A DNA stretch of 53,961 nt from an uncultured Oscillospiraceae bacterium (lineage in GTDB: Bacteria > Bacillota > Clostridia > Oscillospirales > Oscillospiraceae). Below are positions 31,860-39,246 of this stretch, piece after piece (position 1 is the first letter of the stretch; each line of letters starts with the position of its first letter). The DNA lies in assembly GCA_947588955.1 (NCBI GenBank), contig CANPYX010000015.1, positions 1 to 53,961 on the forward strand. Direction: 5' to 3'. Position numbers and translations under genes: made by a program. The notes under the pieces are model-generated. The model was given only the letters and a program-made list of their open reading frames with translations. It was not told the DNA's origin and made no database searches.

Positions 31860-32564
31860 TCAGAGCGAGACGGCGGTCCGCCAGACGCCCTGAAGCTCAC
31901 GGCAGGCTGATTGGACCTCCTCCCGAACGCGGCGGCCGACAGGTATCTCACTGCCGTCGTCCAGCTTCACGCCCACGGAGGTCAGCTCCCTCACGTGGTA
32001 GAGGTTCACAAGAAAGCTCCGCTGACACCTGAGGAACACTCCGTCCGGCAGGCGGGCGCAGAAATCCCTGAGCGTCTCGCGGATCTGTATCTCCTCACAG
32101 TGGGTGTGGAGAAGCGTGCCGTGCTGGCGGCTCTCCGCCCACAACAGGTCATATTGGGGCACACTGCGCTTAAAGCCCCCGCACAGCACGTCCACACGCT
32201 CAAGCTCATCGTGCCAGACGGCAACGGCCTTTTCAAGGACGCGGCGCAGGTCGGAAAGGCACATCGGCTTTTTGAGAAAGTCCGCGGGGTGCATGGAGTA
32301 GCTCCCGATGGCCTTGCCCTCGGCTGAGGCGCACAGCACAAGAAGCTTGCCGCTCCGTTTTCCGCCGCGAAAGGCGTCAGGCGGCATCCCGCCGCCGTCA
32401 AGGTCCCACAGGAGGATGTCCGGGTCCATGTCCGGCTCCTCGCCGATGACCAGGTCCCGCACGGTGATGGGTATGCGCACAAGCTCCGCCCAGCGCCGGA
32501 CCGCCTCGCTTACAAGGCAGTTTTCCTTGGGTGTGGACATACGGACAGAAAATATCAAGCCCAT
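31860..32564 (-). CDS. Second LytTR regulator with atypical receiver
   Basis: A 234-residue protein starting at the ATG at 32564 with AAGGTGG. The C-terminal LytTR domain (about 130-230) is well preserved (FLRCQRSFLVNLYHVREL, SEIPVGRRVREEV). The N-terminal 120 residues have the length and strand pattern of a receiver (ILLWDLDGGGMPP, LLVLCASAEG, FLKKPMCLSDL) but lack the acidic pair near residue 10 and the usual spacing around the phospho-site. It may therefore be controlled other than by phosphorylation. It lies 36 bases upstream of the AgrA-like gene, in the same direction. Confidence 0.85.
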   Translation of the reverse strand: MGLIFSVRMSTPKENCLVSEAVRRWAELVRIPITVRDLVIGEEPDMDPDILLWDLDGGGMPPDAFRGGKRSGKLLVLCASAEGKAIGSYSMHPADFLKKPMCLSDLRRVLEKAVAVWHDELERVDVLCGGFKRSVPQYDLLWAESRQHGTLLHTHCEEIQIRETLRDFCARLPDGVFLRCQRSFLVNLYHVRELTSVGVKLDDGSEIPVGRRVREEVQSACRELQGVWRTAVSL

Positions 32565-33019
32565 ACCACCTTCCCGAAAAATCTGAAATAGCGCGCAATA
32601 GCCTCGTTGTCAATTGCCGTGATGTCAAAGGTCACGTAAAGACAGATACGTTATCAGGTCTGCTTGACCGGCACTGATACGACTTTCATTTCATGCTTGA
32701 TAAATCAATTTTTTACATTTATCATTATAATAATACCATGTTCACCCGTGAACAAGTCAATAGGGGAGGACAAAAAAATTAATGAAATTATTCTCAATCT
32801 ATTAGGCGAACAGGCGTATCCGTAGCCGTACTGCCCCACATGCTCCCGCAGTGGGCGGTGTCCAATGACGCCGCCCCGCCCGTTTCTTGCCGTTCGCGCC
32901 ATTTGAGCGTCGTTTACGGCGGAAATGTGGCGCGGTGAACGAATCGGGAGTATAATCCATAGGATAGACGTGGTCTTGGCTTTTTGCCTATCACGGCGCG
33001 GAAAGGATGATGATCCTGT
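32565..33019. other. Intergenic control region, no gene
   Basis: The 455 bases separate the leftward LytTR gene from the rightward partner-switching operon. Left half AT-rich, with TTCACCCGTGAA near 32740 as a small palindrome. Right half GC-rich, with TATAAT at 32951-32956 but no recognisable -35, upstream of the ATG at 33020. A 158-codon minus-strand frame crosses it but overlaps the kinase-like gene and has no coding character. Confidence 0.6.
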
Positions 33020-33442
33020 ATGGCGGAGCTCATTGGGCAGAGGGAATTCCCGGCGGATGATCGGGTCCTTGCCGACGTTCTCGAATATATAACGGGCTCC
33101 TTTGAGGAGGCCGGGTGTCCGCCTCGGGCGCTTATGCAGCTTGAGGTGTCGGCGGAGGAGATATTTGTAAATATCGCCCACTATGGCTACCCTGAGGGAA
33201 CCGACGGCAAGGCGAAAATAACGCTCTCCCTTGCCGAGGGACCCGCTGCGGTGGTGGAATTTGCCGACCGGGGCGTGGCCTTCGACCCGCTGGCAAAGCC
33301 GGACGCGGACATCACTCTCTCGGCTGAGGAGCGGCGCATCGGCGGCCTTGGCATACTCATGGTGAAAAAGGCCATGGACAACGTCTCGTACCGCCGGGAG
33401 GACGGGATGAACATCCTCACATTGGAAAAACGGTTCGCGTGA
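33020..33442 (+). CDS. RsbW/SpoIIAB-like serine kinase or anti-sigma factor
   Basis: A 140-residue HATPase_c_2 protein. N-box EEIFVNIAHYGYP, G1 box FADRGVAFDPL and G2 box RRIGGLGILMVKKAMD are intact, so ATP binding is expected. In partner switching such a kinase phosphorylates a STAS protein and binds a sigma factor or other target. The STAS gene follows 36 bases later. First gene of a six-gene operon. The site GAAAGGA lies rather far (about 12 bases) from the ATG. Confidence 0.9.
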   Translation: MAELIGQREFPADDRVLADVLEYITGSFEEAGCPPRALMQLEVSAEEIFVNIAHYGYPEGTDGKAKITLSLAEGPAAVVEFADRGVAFDPLAKPDADITLSAEERRIGGLGILMVKKAMDNVSYRREDGMNILTLEKRFA

Positions 33443-33478
33443 GCGCGGACATCACTTTTTGAAAGGGGTCACATATCA

Positions 33479-33775
33479 ATGACTATCACAAAACAGCAGG
33501 ACGGCTCAAATCTCACGGTGCTTTTAGGCGGAAGGCTGGACACCAGCACCGCTCCCCAGCTTGACGCGGAGCTCAAGGGCTCCCTTGGCGGCGTCAAGAA
33601 TCTCGTTCTCGACATGAAGGATCTGGCATATCTCTCCTCCGCCGGACTTCGCGTTATCCTGGCGGCCCAGAAGACCATGAACAGGCAGGGCAAGATGGTC
33701 GTCCGGCACGTGAACGAGACGATCATGGAGATATTCGACGTCACCGGGTTCATTGATATACTGACTATAGAATAA
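33479..33775 (+). CDS. STAS-domain anti-sigma-factor antagonist
   Basis: A 98-residue single STAS domain, like SpoIIAA/RsbV. The strand GRLDTSTAPQLD and the phosphorylation site DLAYLSSAGLRV with its conserved Ser are present. Unphosphorylated it should bind the upstream ATPase; phosphorylated it should not. The ATG follows GAAAGGGG. The DUF2156 gene begins 3 bases after the stop, so the whole set is one transcript. Confidence 0.93.
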   Translation: MTITKQQDGSNLTVLLGGRLDTSTAPQLDAELKGSLGGVKNLVLDMKDLAYLSSAGLRVILAAQKTMNRQGKMVVRHVNETIMEIFDVTGFIDILTIE

Positions 33776-33778
33776 AAA

Positions 33779-34714
33779 ATGGATGTAAATACGAATGTAT
33801 ACAGGCCGGTGACCCTTGGGGACAAGGCGCTCATCGACGGGTATATGTACAGATGGGGTGAGGGCTCATGCCAGCACTCCTTTACGGCTATGTATACAAT
33901 GACGGCCAAATACGCCGACGAATTTCGTGAGGAGGGGGGCTTCCTCACCGTCCACCGGGCGGGGAGGGAGACCGATACCGAGCGGATCTACCTCATGCCC
34001 ATGGGCGACCCCTCCGACGAGGCGGGGCTGCGCCGGGCGCTCATCGACATACTAAATGACGCCCACGCAAGCGGCCGCCGCGTCCGGTTCGAGACGCTTA
34101 CCGCCTCCGGCGCCGCCGCGATAGAAAAGCTCCTCCCCGGACGCTTCACCTTTGAGCCCAGCCGCGACTGGTCGGAGTATATCTACACCCGTGAACGCTT
34201 GGCTGAGCTGTCCGGCCCCGACATGCGCTCCCGCCGGCACGAGGTGAACGCCTTTTATAACCGCTACGGCGACCGCGCCCGGATAGTCCCCATGGACACG
34301 GGGCTTTTGGACGAGGTCCGCGCCTTCCAGGAATTCTGGATGGCCTCCGGCCAGAGCAACGAGGAGGACGTGCAGCTGGAGCTGGAGAACACATTTATCC
34401 AAAAGGGCCTTGACCACTTTGAGGAACTGGGCCTCTCCGGCATCGTGGCCTACGTGGACGGCGTTTTTGCGGGCTACGCCTACGGCGCGCCCCTCTCCCA
34501 CACCCATTACGACGTGCTCATCGAGAAGGGCGACAGGCGCTACGACGACATCTACCGTGTGCTCAACCGGGAGATCGTCCGCATGTGCTGCGGCGGCTTC
34601 ACCTACATAAACCGGGAGGAGGACGTGGGCGAACCCGGCCTTCGCAAGGCCAAGATGAGCTACAAGCCCGACATCCTCATGGAGAAGATCATAGCGAGGG
34701 AGGCGGCGGAGTGA
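33779..34714 (+). CDS. DUF2156 acyltransferase-like protein
   Basis: A 311-residue soluble protein of the phosphatidylglycerol-lysyltransferase C-terminal (DUF2156) type, a double GNAT-like fold. Motifs: GDKALIDGYMYRWGEGSCQH near the start, FEPSRDWSEYIYTRERLAEL in the middle, and FINRE-like FTYINREEDVGEPGLRKAK at the end, which is strongly conserved in the family. The MprF transmembrane part is absent. It may transfer an aminoacyl or acyl group to an unknown acceptor. The following transporter gene overlaps by 4 bases. Confidence 0.88.
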   Translation: MDVNTNVYRPVTLGDKALIDGYMYRWGEGSCQHSFTAMYTMTAKYADEFREEGGFLTVHRAGRETDTERIYLMPMGDPSDEAGLRRALIDILNDAHASGRRVRFETLTASGAAAIEKLLPGRFTFEPSRDWSEYIYTRERLAELSGPDMRSRRHEVNAFYNRYGDRARIVPMDTGLLDEVRAFQEFWMASGQSNEEDVQLELENTFIQKGLDHFEELGLSGIVAYVDGVFAGYAYGAPLSHTHYDVLIEKGDRRYDDIYRVLNREIVRMCCGGFTYINREEDVGEPGLRKAKMSYKPDILMEKIIAREAAE

Positions 34715-35631
34715 ACAAGACAGAGGCCAGCGTTTCGCTGTTTACCATCACCTTCTTCGCGGCGGTGCAGTATGCATTCCTTGCCGGGGTACCGGACAGC
34801 GTCTCACACTTCGCGTTCCTGTTCATCACGGGGATCGTGGGCTTTCTCATAACGCTGCTCCTTTTCTTCAACGAGCTCAACCGTATCGACAAAAAGCAGG
34901 TGCTCCAGTCCCTTGTGATGGCGGCGGAGACCCTGGGCTTCAACCTCTTTCTGCTCCTGGGCTCCTCCGGCGTGGGGGCCACGGTCAGCGCCTGCGTGCT
35001 CAGCGCCTATTTTGTGTTTATCCCGGTGATATCCCTGGTGCTTTTCAAGGAAAAGCCGGAAAAAAACAGCCTTATAGGTATCGCCGTGGTGCTCCTGGGG
35101 CTGTTTTTCATGATGGATTTGAACGTCAAGGGCCTGATGGACGTACATATCCTCTACCTGCTCATAGCCGACATCTTTTTCGCCGGCTACATCATCACGG
35201 CGGAGCGCTTTACCACCGGGTCCAACCCCTCCATCCTCGTCATGGGCGAGCAGTTTTTCAGATCCATGATGGCCCTCATCTGCTGGGCGATAGGGGCGAA
35301 GTTCTCCTTGGCCCAGATGCGCCTGCCCACCGACCCCGCTTTCTGGGGCAGCGTCATATTCATAAGCTTTTTCATGCGCGGCGTCTACGGCGTGGTGCAG
35401 CTCTACGCCCAGAGGTACGTAAGCGCCCTGAGCGTGTCGCTGATATTCTCCACCGAGATCATCATGACCATGGCCGTCTCCCCGGTGCTCACCGCCGTTT
35501 TCGGCTCAGCCCCGGAGGAGATCACCGTCCTTCGCGTCATCGGCGCGGTGGTGATGGTGGCTGGCATACTGCTTGCCGATTCCACCGTCTTCGGCGCTCT
35601 TGAGAGGAGGCTCCGCCATGAAAAAAAGTGA
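34711..35631 (+). CDS. DMT-superfamily (EamA) transporter
   Basis: A 306-residue membrane protein starting at GTG 34711, overlapping the DUF2156 stop as GTGA. Ten spans in two EamA repeats are visible: LFTITFFAAVQYAFLAG, FLFITGIVGFLITLLLFF, LLGSSGVGATVSACVLSAYF with PVISLVLFKEKPEKNSLIGI ending repeat one, and the matching FSTEIIMTMAVSPVLTAVFG in repeat two. Likely exports or imports a small metabolite; substrate unknown. The next gene starts 14 bases before its stop. Confidence 0.9.
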   Translation: MNKTEASVSLFTITFFAAVQYAFLAGVPDSVSHFAFLFITGIVGFLITLLLFFNELNRIDKKQVLQSLVMAAETLGFNLFLLLGSSGVGATVSACVLSAYFVFIPVISLVLFKEKPEKNSLIGIAVVLLGLFFMMDLNVKGLMDVHILYLLIADIFFAGYIITAERFTTGSNPSILVMGEQFFRSMMALICWAIGAKFSLAQMRLPTDPAFWGSVIFISFFMRGVYGVVQLYAQRYVSALSVSLIFSTEIIMTMAVSPVLTAVFGSAPEEITVLRVIGAVVMVAGILLADSTVFGALERRLRHEKK

Positions 35632-36520
35632 CGTCCTCTCAAACGCCGTCTACCTTGCCGGCTCCGCCGTGATCTACGCCCTCCTCGACATTCCCGTCCG
35701 GGCCACCAACTTTCTCCGGTACGGCTCCATGGTGGGCATAAAGAACTTCCTGCCCCCGGTGCTGGGCCTGCTGCTCGGCCCAGCGGGAGCCGTGGGCTGC
35801 GCCGCCGGCGCGATTCTTGGCTCTATTATCCTGCCCGCCTCCGGACCGGACGCCGCGGCGGAGGCGCTGAGCGCCCTAATCTGCGGGCTCGTCCTGTGGC
35901 TGGGCTGGCACGCCTTCCCCGGAAACCGGGTTCACCTTAAAAAACCCGTACATTATGTAAGATACAGCCTGCTGCTCGCCGCCTCCGCCGCCCTGTCCGC
36001 GCTTGTGTGCCGGATGATCACCGGGGCGTGGGGCCTCGCCCTCGCGGCAGGATACATATCCATGGGCGCGCTGGTTGGTATTCCGGTGCTGGTGCTGGCC
36101 AGCTCCATCTTCTGCGTGGAGCCGGTCCTGCCGCCCTGGCGCCACCGCCGCCACGACGTGACCGGCGCCGTCACCGCAGACCCGGAGAGCGTCGGCATCT
36201 TCAGCGAGCTTCTGGAGGACGCCCTCCTCCCGGAGGGCCGGGTCAGCCGGCGAAAGCTCTTCGAGCTCCAGAACATCGTGGAGGAGGTCTCCATCCGCGT
36301 GCTGGCGAATCTGCCGGACACCACCGTCACCGTCACCGTGGACTGCGACGACTCCTGCTCGGTGAAGCTGGACTATCCCGGTGCCCGCTACAGCCCCATG
36401 CGTATGCGCAAGGGCGAGGATGAGATGGACCTTATGTCCCTGAAGCTCATACGCCACCGGGCGCTCAGGGCCTCGCACAGATATTCCGGCGGCATGAACC
36501 ACGTACATATAGTTGTGTGA
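35618..36520 (+). CDS. Membrane S-component-like protein fused to an ATPase-like domain
   Basis: A 300-residue protein; ATG 35618 has GAGAGGAGG upstream. Residues 1-175 hold five or six spans. The segment VRATNFLRYGSMVGIKNFLP followed by PVLGLLLGPAGAVGCAAGAI resembles the substrate-binding (S) subunits of ECF transporters. Residues about 195-300 are soluble. LFELQNIVEEVSIRVLANLP matches the N-box helix of HATPase_c_2 proteins, with Asn replaced, and the end LMSLKLIRHRALRASHRY is in the place of the glycine box, but its glycines are missing. So it looks like a degenerate, probably non-ATP-binding, kinase-like domain tied to a membrane sensor. Confidence 0.75.
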   Translation: MKKSDVLSNAVYLAGSAVIYALLDIPVRATNFLRYGSMVGIKNFLPPVLGLLLGPAGAVGCAAGAILGSIILPASGPDAAAEALSALICGLVLWLGWHAFPGNRVHLKKPVHYVRYSLLLAASAALSALVCRMITGAWGLALAAGYISMGALVGIPVLVLASSIFCVEPVLPPWRHRRHDVTGAVTADPESVGIFSELLEDALLPEGRVSRRKLFELQNIVEEVSIRVLANLPDTTVTVTVDCDDSCSVKLDYPGARYSPMRMRKGEDEMDLMSLKLIRHRALRASHRYSGGMNHVHIVV

Positions 36521-36580
36521 TCCTATCACACCTGGGAAAATCACGGCCCCACCCGGAGCCTTCAGCGGAGGAAACAGCTT

Positions 36581-39121
36581 ATGGAGATGAAAAGAAGACC
36601 AATTCGCCGCCGTATGCAGAGAATAGTCCTGGCGCTGTGCGTGGCGTCGCTAGTGCTCACGGGTACCGTGGGCCTGGTGGGGCTGATCACTGTGCGTGAC
36701 CGGGTGATCCGGGACAGCACCGGCCTTGGCGACTCCGCAGCCGGCGAGAGCCAGACCGCCCTCTTGAGCCAGATGGAGCAAAACCTGCTCAACGTGGCCG
36801 AGAGCAAGGCCGAGATGGCCGACGCCCAGCTCGGCCGCTACATGGACTATATAAACAGCTTCGCCCAGTACATAAACTGGCTGTACTCCAACCGCAATGA
36901 GGTGATCCCCCGCCCCGTGGCCCCGCCGGACGCCGCCATGAAAAATAAGCTCAGTATGCAGCGCTACTTAACAGGCGAGGACGTGGAGCTTGACCGTGTC
37001 CTGGACGAGGTCTCGCTCCTTGGCAACTTAGAGCAGGTCTGGATGCCCGTCATCAGCAACCACCCGGACATGATAACCACCATCTACGTGGGCTCCGCCA
37101 GCGGCTTCATGATCTCCCTGGACGACCGGGCCGACCTCGCCGCCACCGGCGGGGAGGCCTACTACGACTACACCCAGTCCACCTGGTATCAGGGCGCCAT
37201 GGAGCGTGATCAGGGCTTTTTCACCGAGACCTACCCCGACTCCTACGGCCGGGGCCTCACCATAAGCTGCGCCGCCCCCTTCCACGATGAGCACGGCGCC
37301 TTCGCCGGCGTCGTGTGCATGGATATCCTTATCTCCGACCTCAACCGCTCCGTCATCGACATCGACTACTCCGAGGGCTCCTACGCCATCCTGGTGGACT
37401 CCGAGGGCAGCATCATCGCCTCCCCCGACATGGACGAGAGCGGCGCCTTCGAGAACATCATGAACACCCCCGCCGCCGAGGCCTCCGGCGACATCCTCTC
37501 CGGCAAAACCGGCGTCACCGCCACCTCCGAGGGCGTCTACTACGCCTACGCCCCAATCACCGCCTCCAACTGGACCCTGGTCATCCACGTCCCGGAGGCC
37601 GACGTGGTCGCCCCCGCCGAGGCCATACGCGAGACCATCAGCTCCAAAACCAGCAATACCTCCGCCTCCATAAGCACCAGCATCATCACCGTGATGTCCG
37701 TGTTCGGCGTCTGCTTCGCCGTGATCGTGGCCACCGTGGTGTACCTGAGCCGCCGCTTCGCCCGCGAGCTCACCGAGCCCCTCCTGGCCCTGGGCGAAGA
37801 CGTGAAGGAGATTTCCGGCGGCGACCTCACCTACCGCGCCCAGATCCGCTCCAACGACGAGATCGGGGACCTGGCCGTCTCCTTCAACTCCATGGCCCAG
37901 TCCCTTGACAAGTACGTCAAGGACCTGACCAGCGTCACCGCCGAGAAGGAGCGCATCGGCGCCGAGCTCGATATCGCCACCCATATCCAGAGCTCCATGC
38001 TCCCCAGCATCTTCCCGGCCTTCCCGGAGCGGCAGGAATTTGACATTTTCGCCTCCATGACTCCCGCCAAGGAGGTGGGCGGAGATTTCTACGACTTCTT
38101 CATGGTGGACGACCGGCACCTGGCCATCGTCATGGCCGACGTCTCCGGAAAGGGTGTTCCGGCGGCCCTCTTCATGGTCATCGGCAAGACGCTCATAAAG
38201 GACCACACCGTCCCGGACACAGATCTTGGCGTGGTGTTCATGGAGGTCAACCGGCTCCTTTGCCAGTCAAACTCTGAGGGTCTCTTTATCACCGCCTTCG
38301 AGGGCGTGCTGGATCTGGTGACCGGTCAGTTCAACTTCGTCAACGCCGGACACGAGATGCCCTTCATCAAGAAGGCCGGCGGGCGTTTTGAGCCGCAGAA
38401 GATACGTGCCGGCTTCGTCCTTGCGGGCATGGAGGGCGTGAAATACCGCATGGGCACCATGAAGCTGGAGCCGGGCGACAAGCTTTTCCAGTACACCGAC
38501 GGCGTCACCGAAGCCACCAACGCCAACGAGGAGCTCTACGGCATGGAGCGGCTGGAGGCGGTGCTGAATAAAAACGGCGACCTTCCGCCCATGGAGCTCC
38601 TCCCCGCTGTCAAGTCGGACATCGACCGGTTCGTGGGTGAGGCGCCCCAGTTCGACGACATCACCATGCTGTGCCTTGAGTACAAAAAGGTCATGGAGGG
38701 CACGGATTTTTACGAGATAACCATCGACGCCAAGGTTGAAAACATCCCCGTGGTGACGGACTTCGTGAACAGGCGGCTGGAGGAGTTCAACTGTCCGGAG
38801 TCCATCCTCTCCCACATCGACATCGCCGTTGACGAGCTTTTCAGCAACATCGCCCAGTACGCCTACTCCACAGGCGACGGCATGGCTACGGTGCGTGTCG
38901 AGACTGAAAACGATCCCCCCGAGGCCATAATCACCTTCATCGACAAGGGCAAGGCCTACGACCCACTTAATTTTGCCGACCCTGACACCTCCGTTCCCAT
39001 AGAAGATCGCGATCTTGGCGGCCTTGGCCGGTACATCGTCCGTAAGACCATGGACTCCGTGATCTACGACTACAAGAGCGGTCAGAACATCCTGACGATA
39101 CGCAAATCCCTGACCCTCTGA
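36581..39121 (+). CDS. Membrane PP2C phosphatase fused to an RsbW-like kinase domain
   Basis: An 846-residue sensor. Order: span 1 (about 15-38); outside double-Cache-like domain (40-360, with TTIYVGSASGFMISLDDRAD, YYDYTQSTWYQGAM and VVCMDILISDL); span 2 (about 368-390); HAMP (390-445); SpoIIE/RsbU-type PP2C domain (about 470-685, with PAKEVGGDFYDFF, VMADVSGKGVPAALF and FDDITMLCLEY); and a C-terminal HATPase_c_2 domain (700-846) with N-box DIAVDELFSNIAQYAYS, IDKGKAYDP and DLGGLGRYIVRK. Phosphatase and kinase in one chain should set the phosphorylation state of the STAS protein in response to an outside ligand. Last gene of the operon. Confidence 0.93.
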   Translation: MEMKRRPIRRRMQRIVLALCVASLVLTGTVGLVGLITVRDRVIRDSTGLGDSAAGESQTALLSQMEQNLLNVAESKAEMADAQLGRYMDYINSFAQYINWLYSNRNEVIPRPVAPPDAAMKNKLSMQRYLTGEDVELDRVLDEVSLLGNLEQVWMPVISNHPDMITTIYVGSASGFMISLDDRADLAATGGEAYYDYTQSTWYQGAMERDQGFFTETYPDSYGRGLTISCAAPFHDEHGAFAGVVCMDILISDLNRSVIDIDYSEGSYAILVDSEGSIIASPDMDESGAFENIMNTPAAEASGDILSGKTGVTATSEGVYYAYAPITASNWTLVIHVPEADVVAPAEAIRETISSKTSNTSASISTSIITVMSVFGVCFAVIVATVVYLSRRFARELTEPLLALGEDVKEISGGDLTYRAQIRSNDEIGDLAVSFNSMAQSLDKYVKDLTSVTAEKERIGAELDIATHIQSSMLPSIFPAFPERQEFDIFASMTPAKEVGGDFYDFFMVDDRHLAIVMADVSGKGVPAALFMVIGKTLIKDHTVPDTDLGVVFMEVNRLLCQSNSEGLFITAFEGVLDLVTGQFNFVNAGHEMPFIKKAGGRFEPQKIRAGFVLAGMEGVKYRMGTMKLEPGDKLFQYTDGVTEATNANEELYGMERLEAVLNKNGDLPPMELLPAVKSDIDRFVGEAPQFDDITMLCLEYKKVMEGTDFYEITIDAKVENIPVVTDFVNRRLEEFNCPESILSHIDIAVDELFSNIAQYAYSTGDGMATVRVETENDPPEAIITFIDKGKAYDPLNFADPDTSVPIEDRDLGGLGRYIVRKTMDSVIYDYKSGQNILTIRKSLTL

Positions 39122-39140
39122 CGCTCAATCTTTAGCGCAA

Positions 39141-39241
39141 AATAAGCGGCTCCCCAAACTGGGGAGCCGCTTATTCTGTCGGCAAAGGCCGCTGGCCTTT
39201 GCCGACAGAATAAAGCGGAGGGCCTTTCGGTCCTCCGCTTT
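39141..39241. terminator. Overlapping hairpins between convergent genes
   Basis: Three alternative structures: AATAAGCGGCTCCCC/GGGGAGCCGCTTATT (39141-39174); a long inverted repeat CCGCTTATTCTGTCGGCAAA/TTTGCCGACAGAATAAAGCGG (39167-39217) with only a few loop bases; and AAAGCGGAGG/CCTCCGCTTT (39212-39241). The first can end the plus-strand phosphatase operon, the last the minus-strand surface-protein gene. Confidence 0.75.
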
Positions 39242-39246
39242 CAGCT

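Noticed and set aside
32705-33181. 158-codon minus-strand frame between LytTR and kinase-like genes
   Set aside because: It overlaps the start of the well-supported ATPase gene and shows no domain or site.
37028-38206. 392-codon open frame antisense to the phosphatase gene
   Set aside because: Gly/His/Val-rich shadow of GC-rich codons; the sense strand encodes complete Cache, HAMP and PP2C domains.
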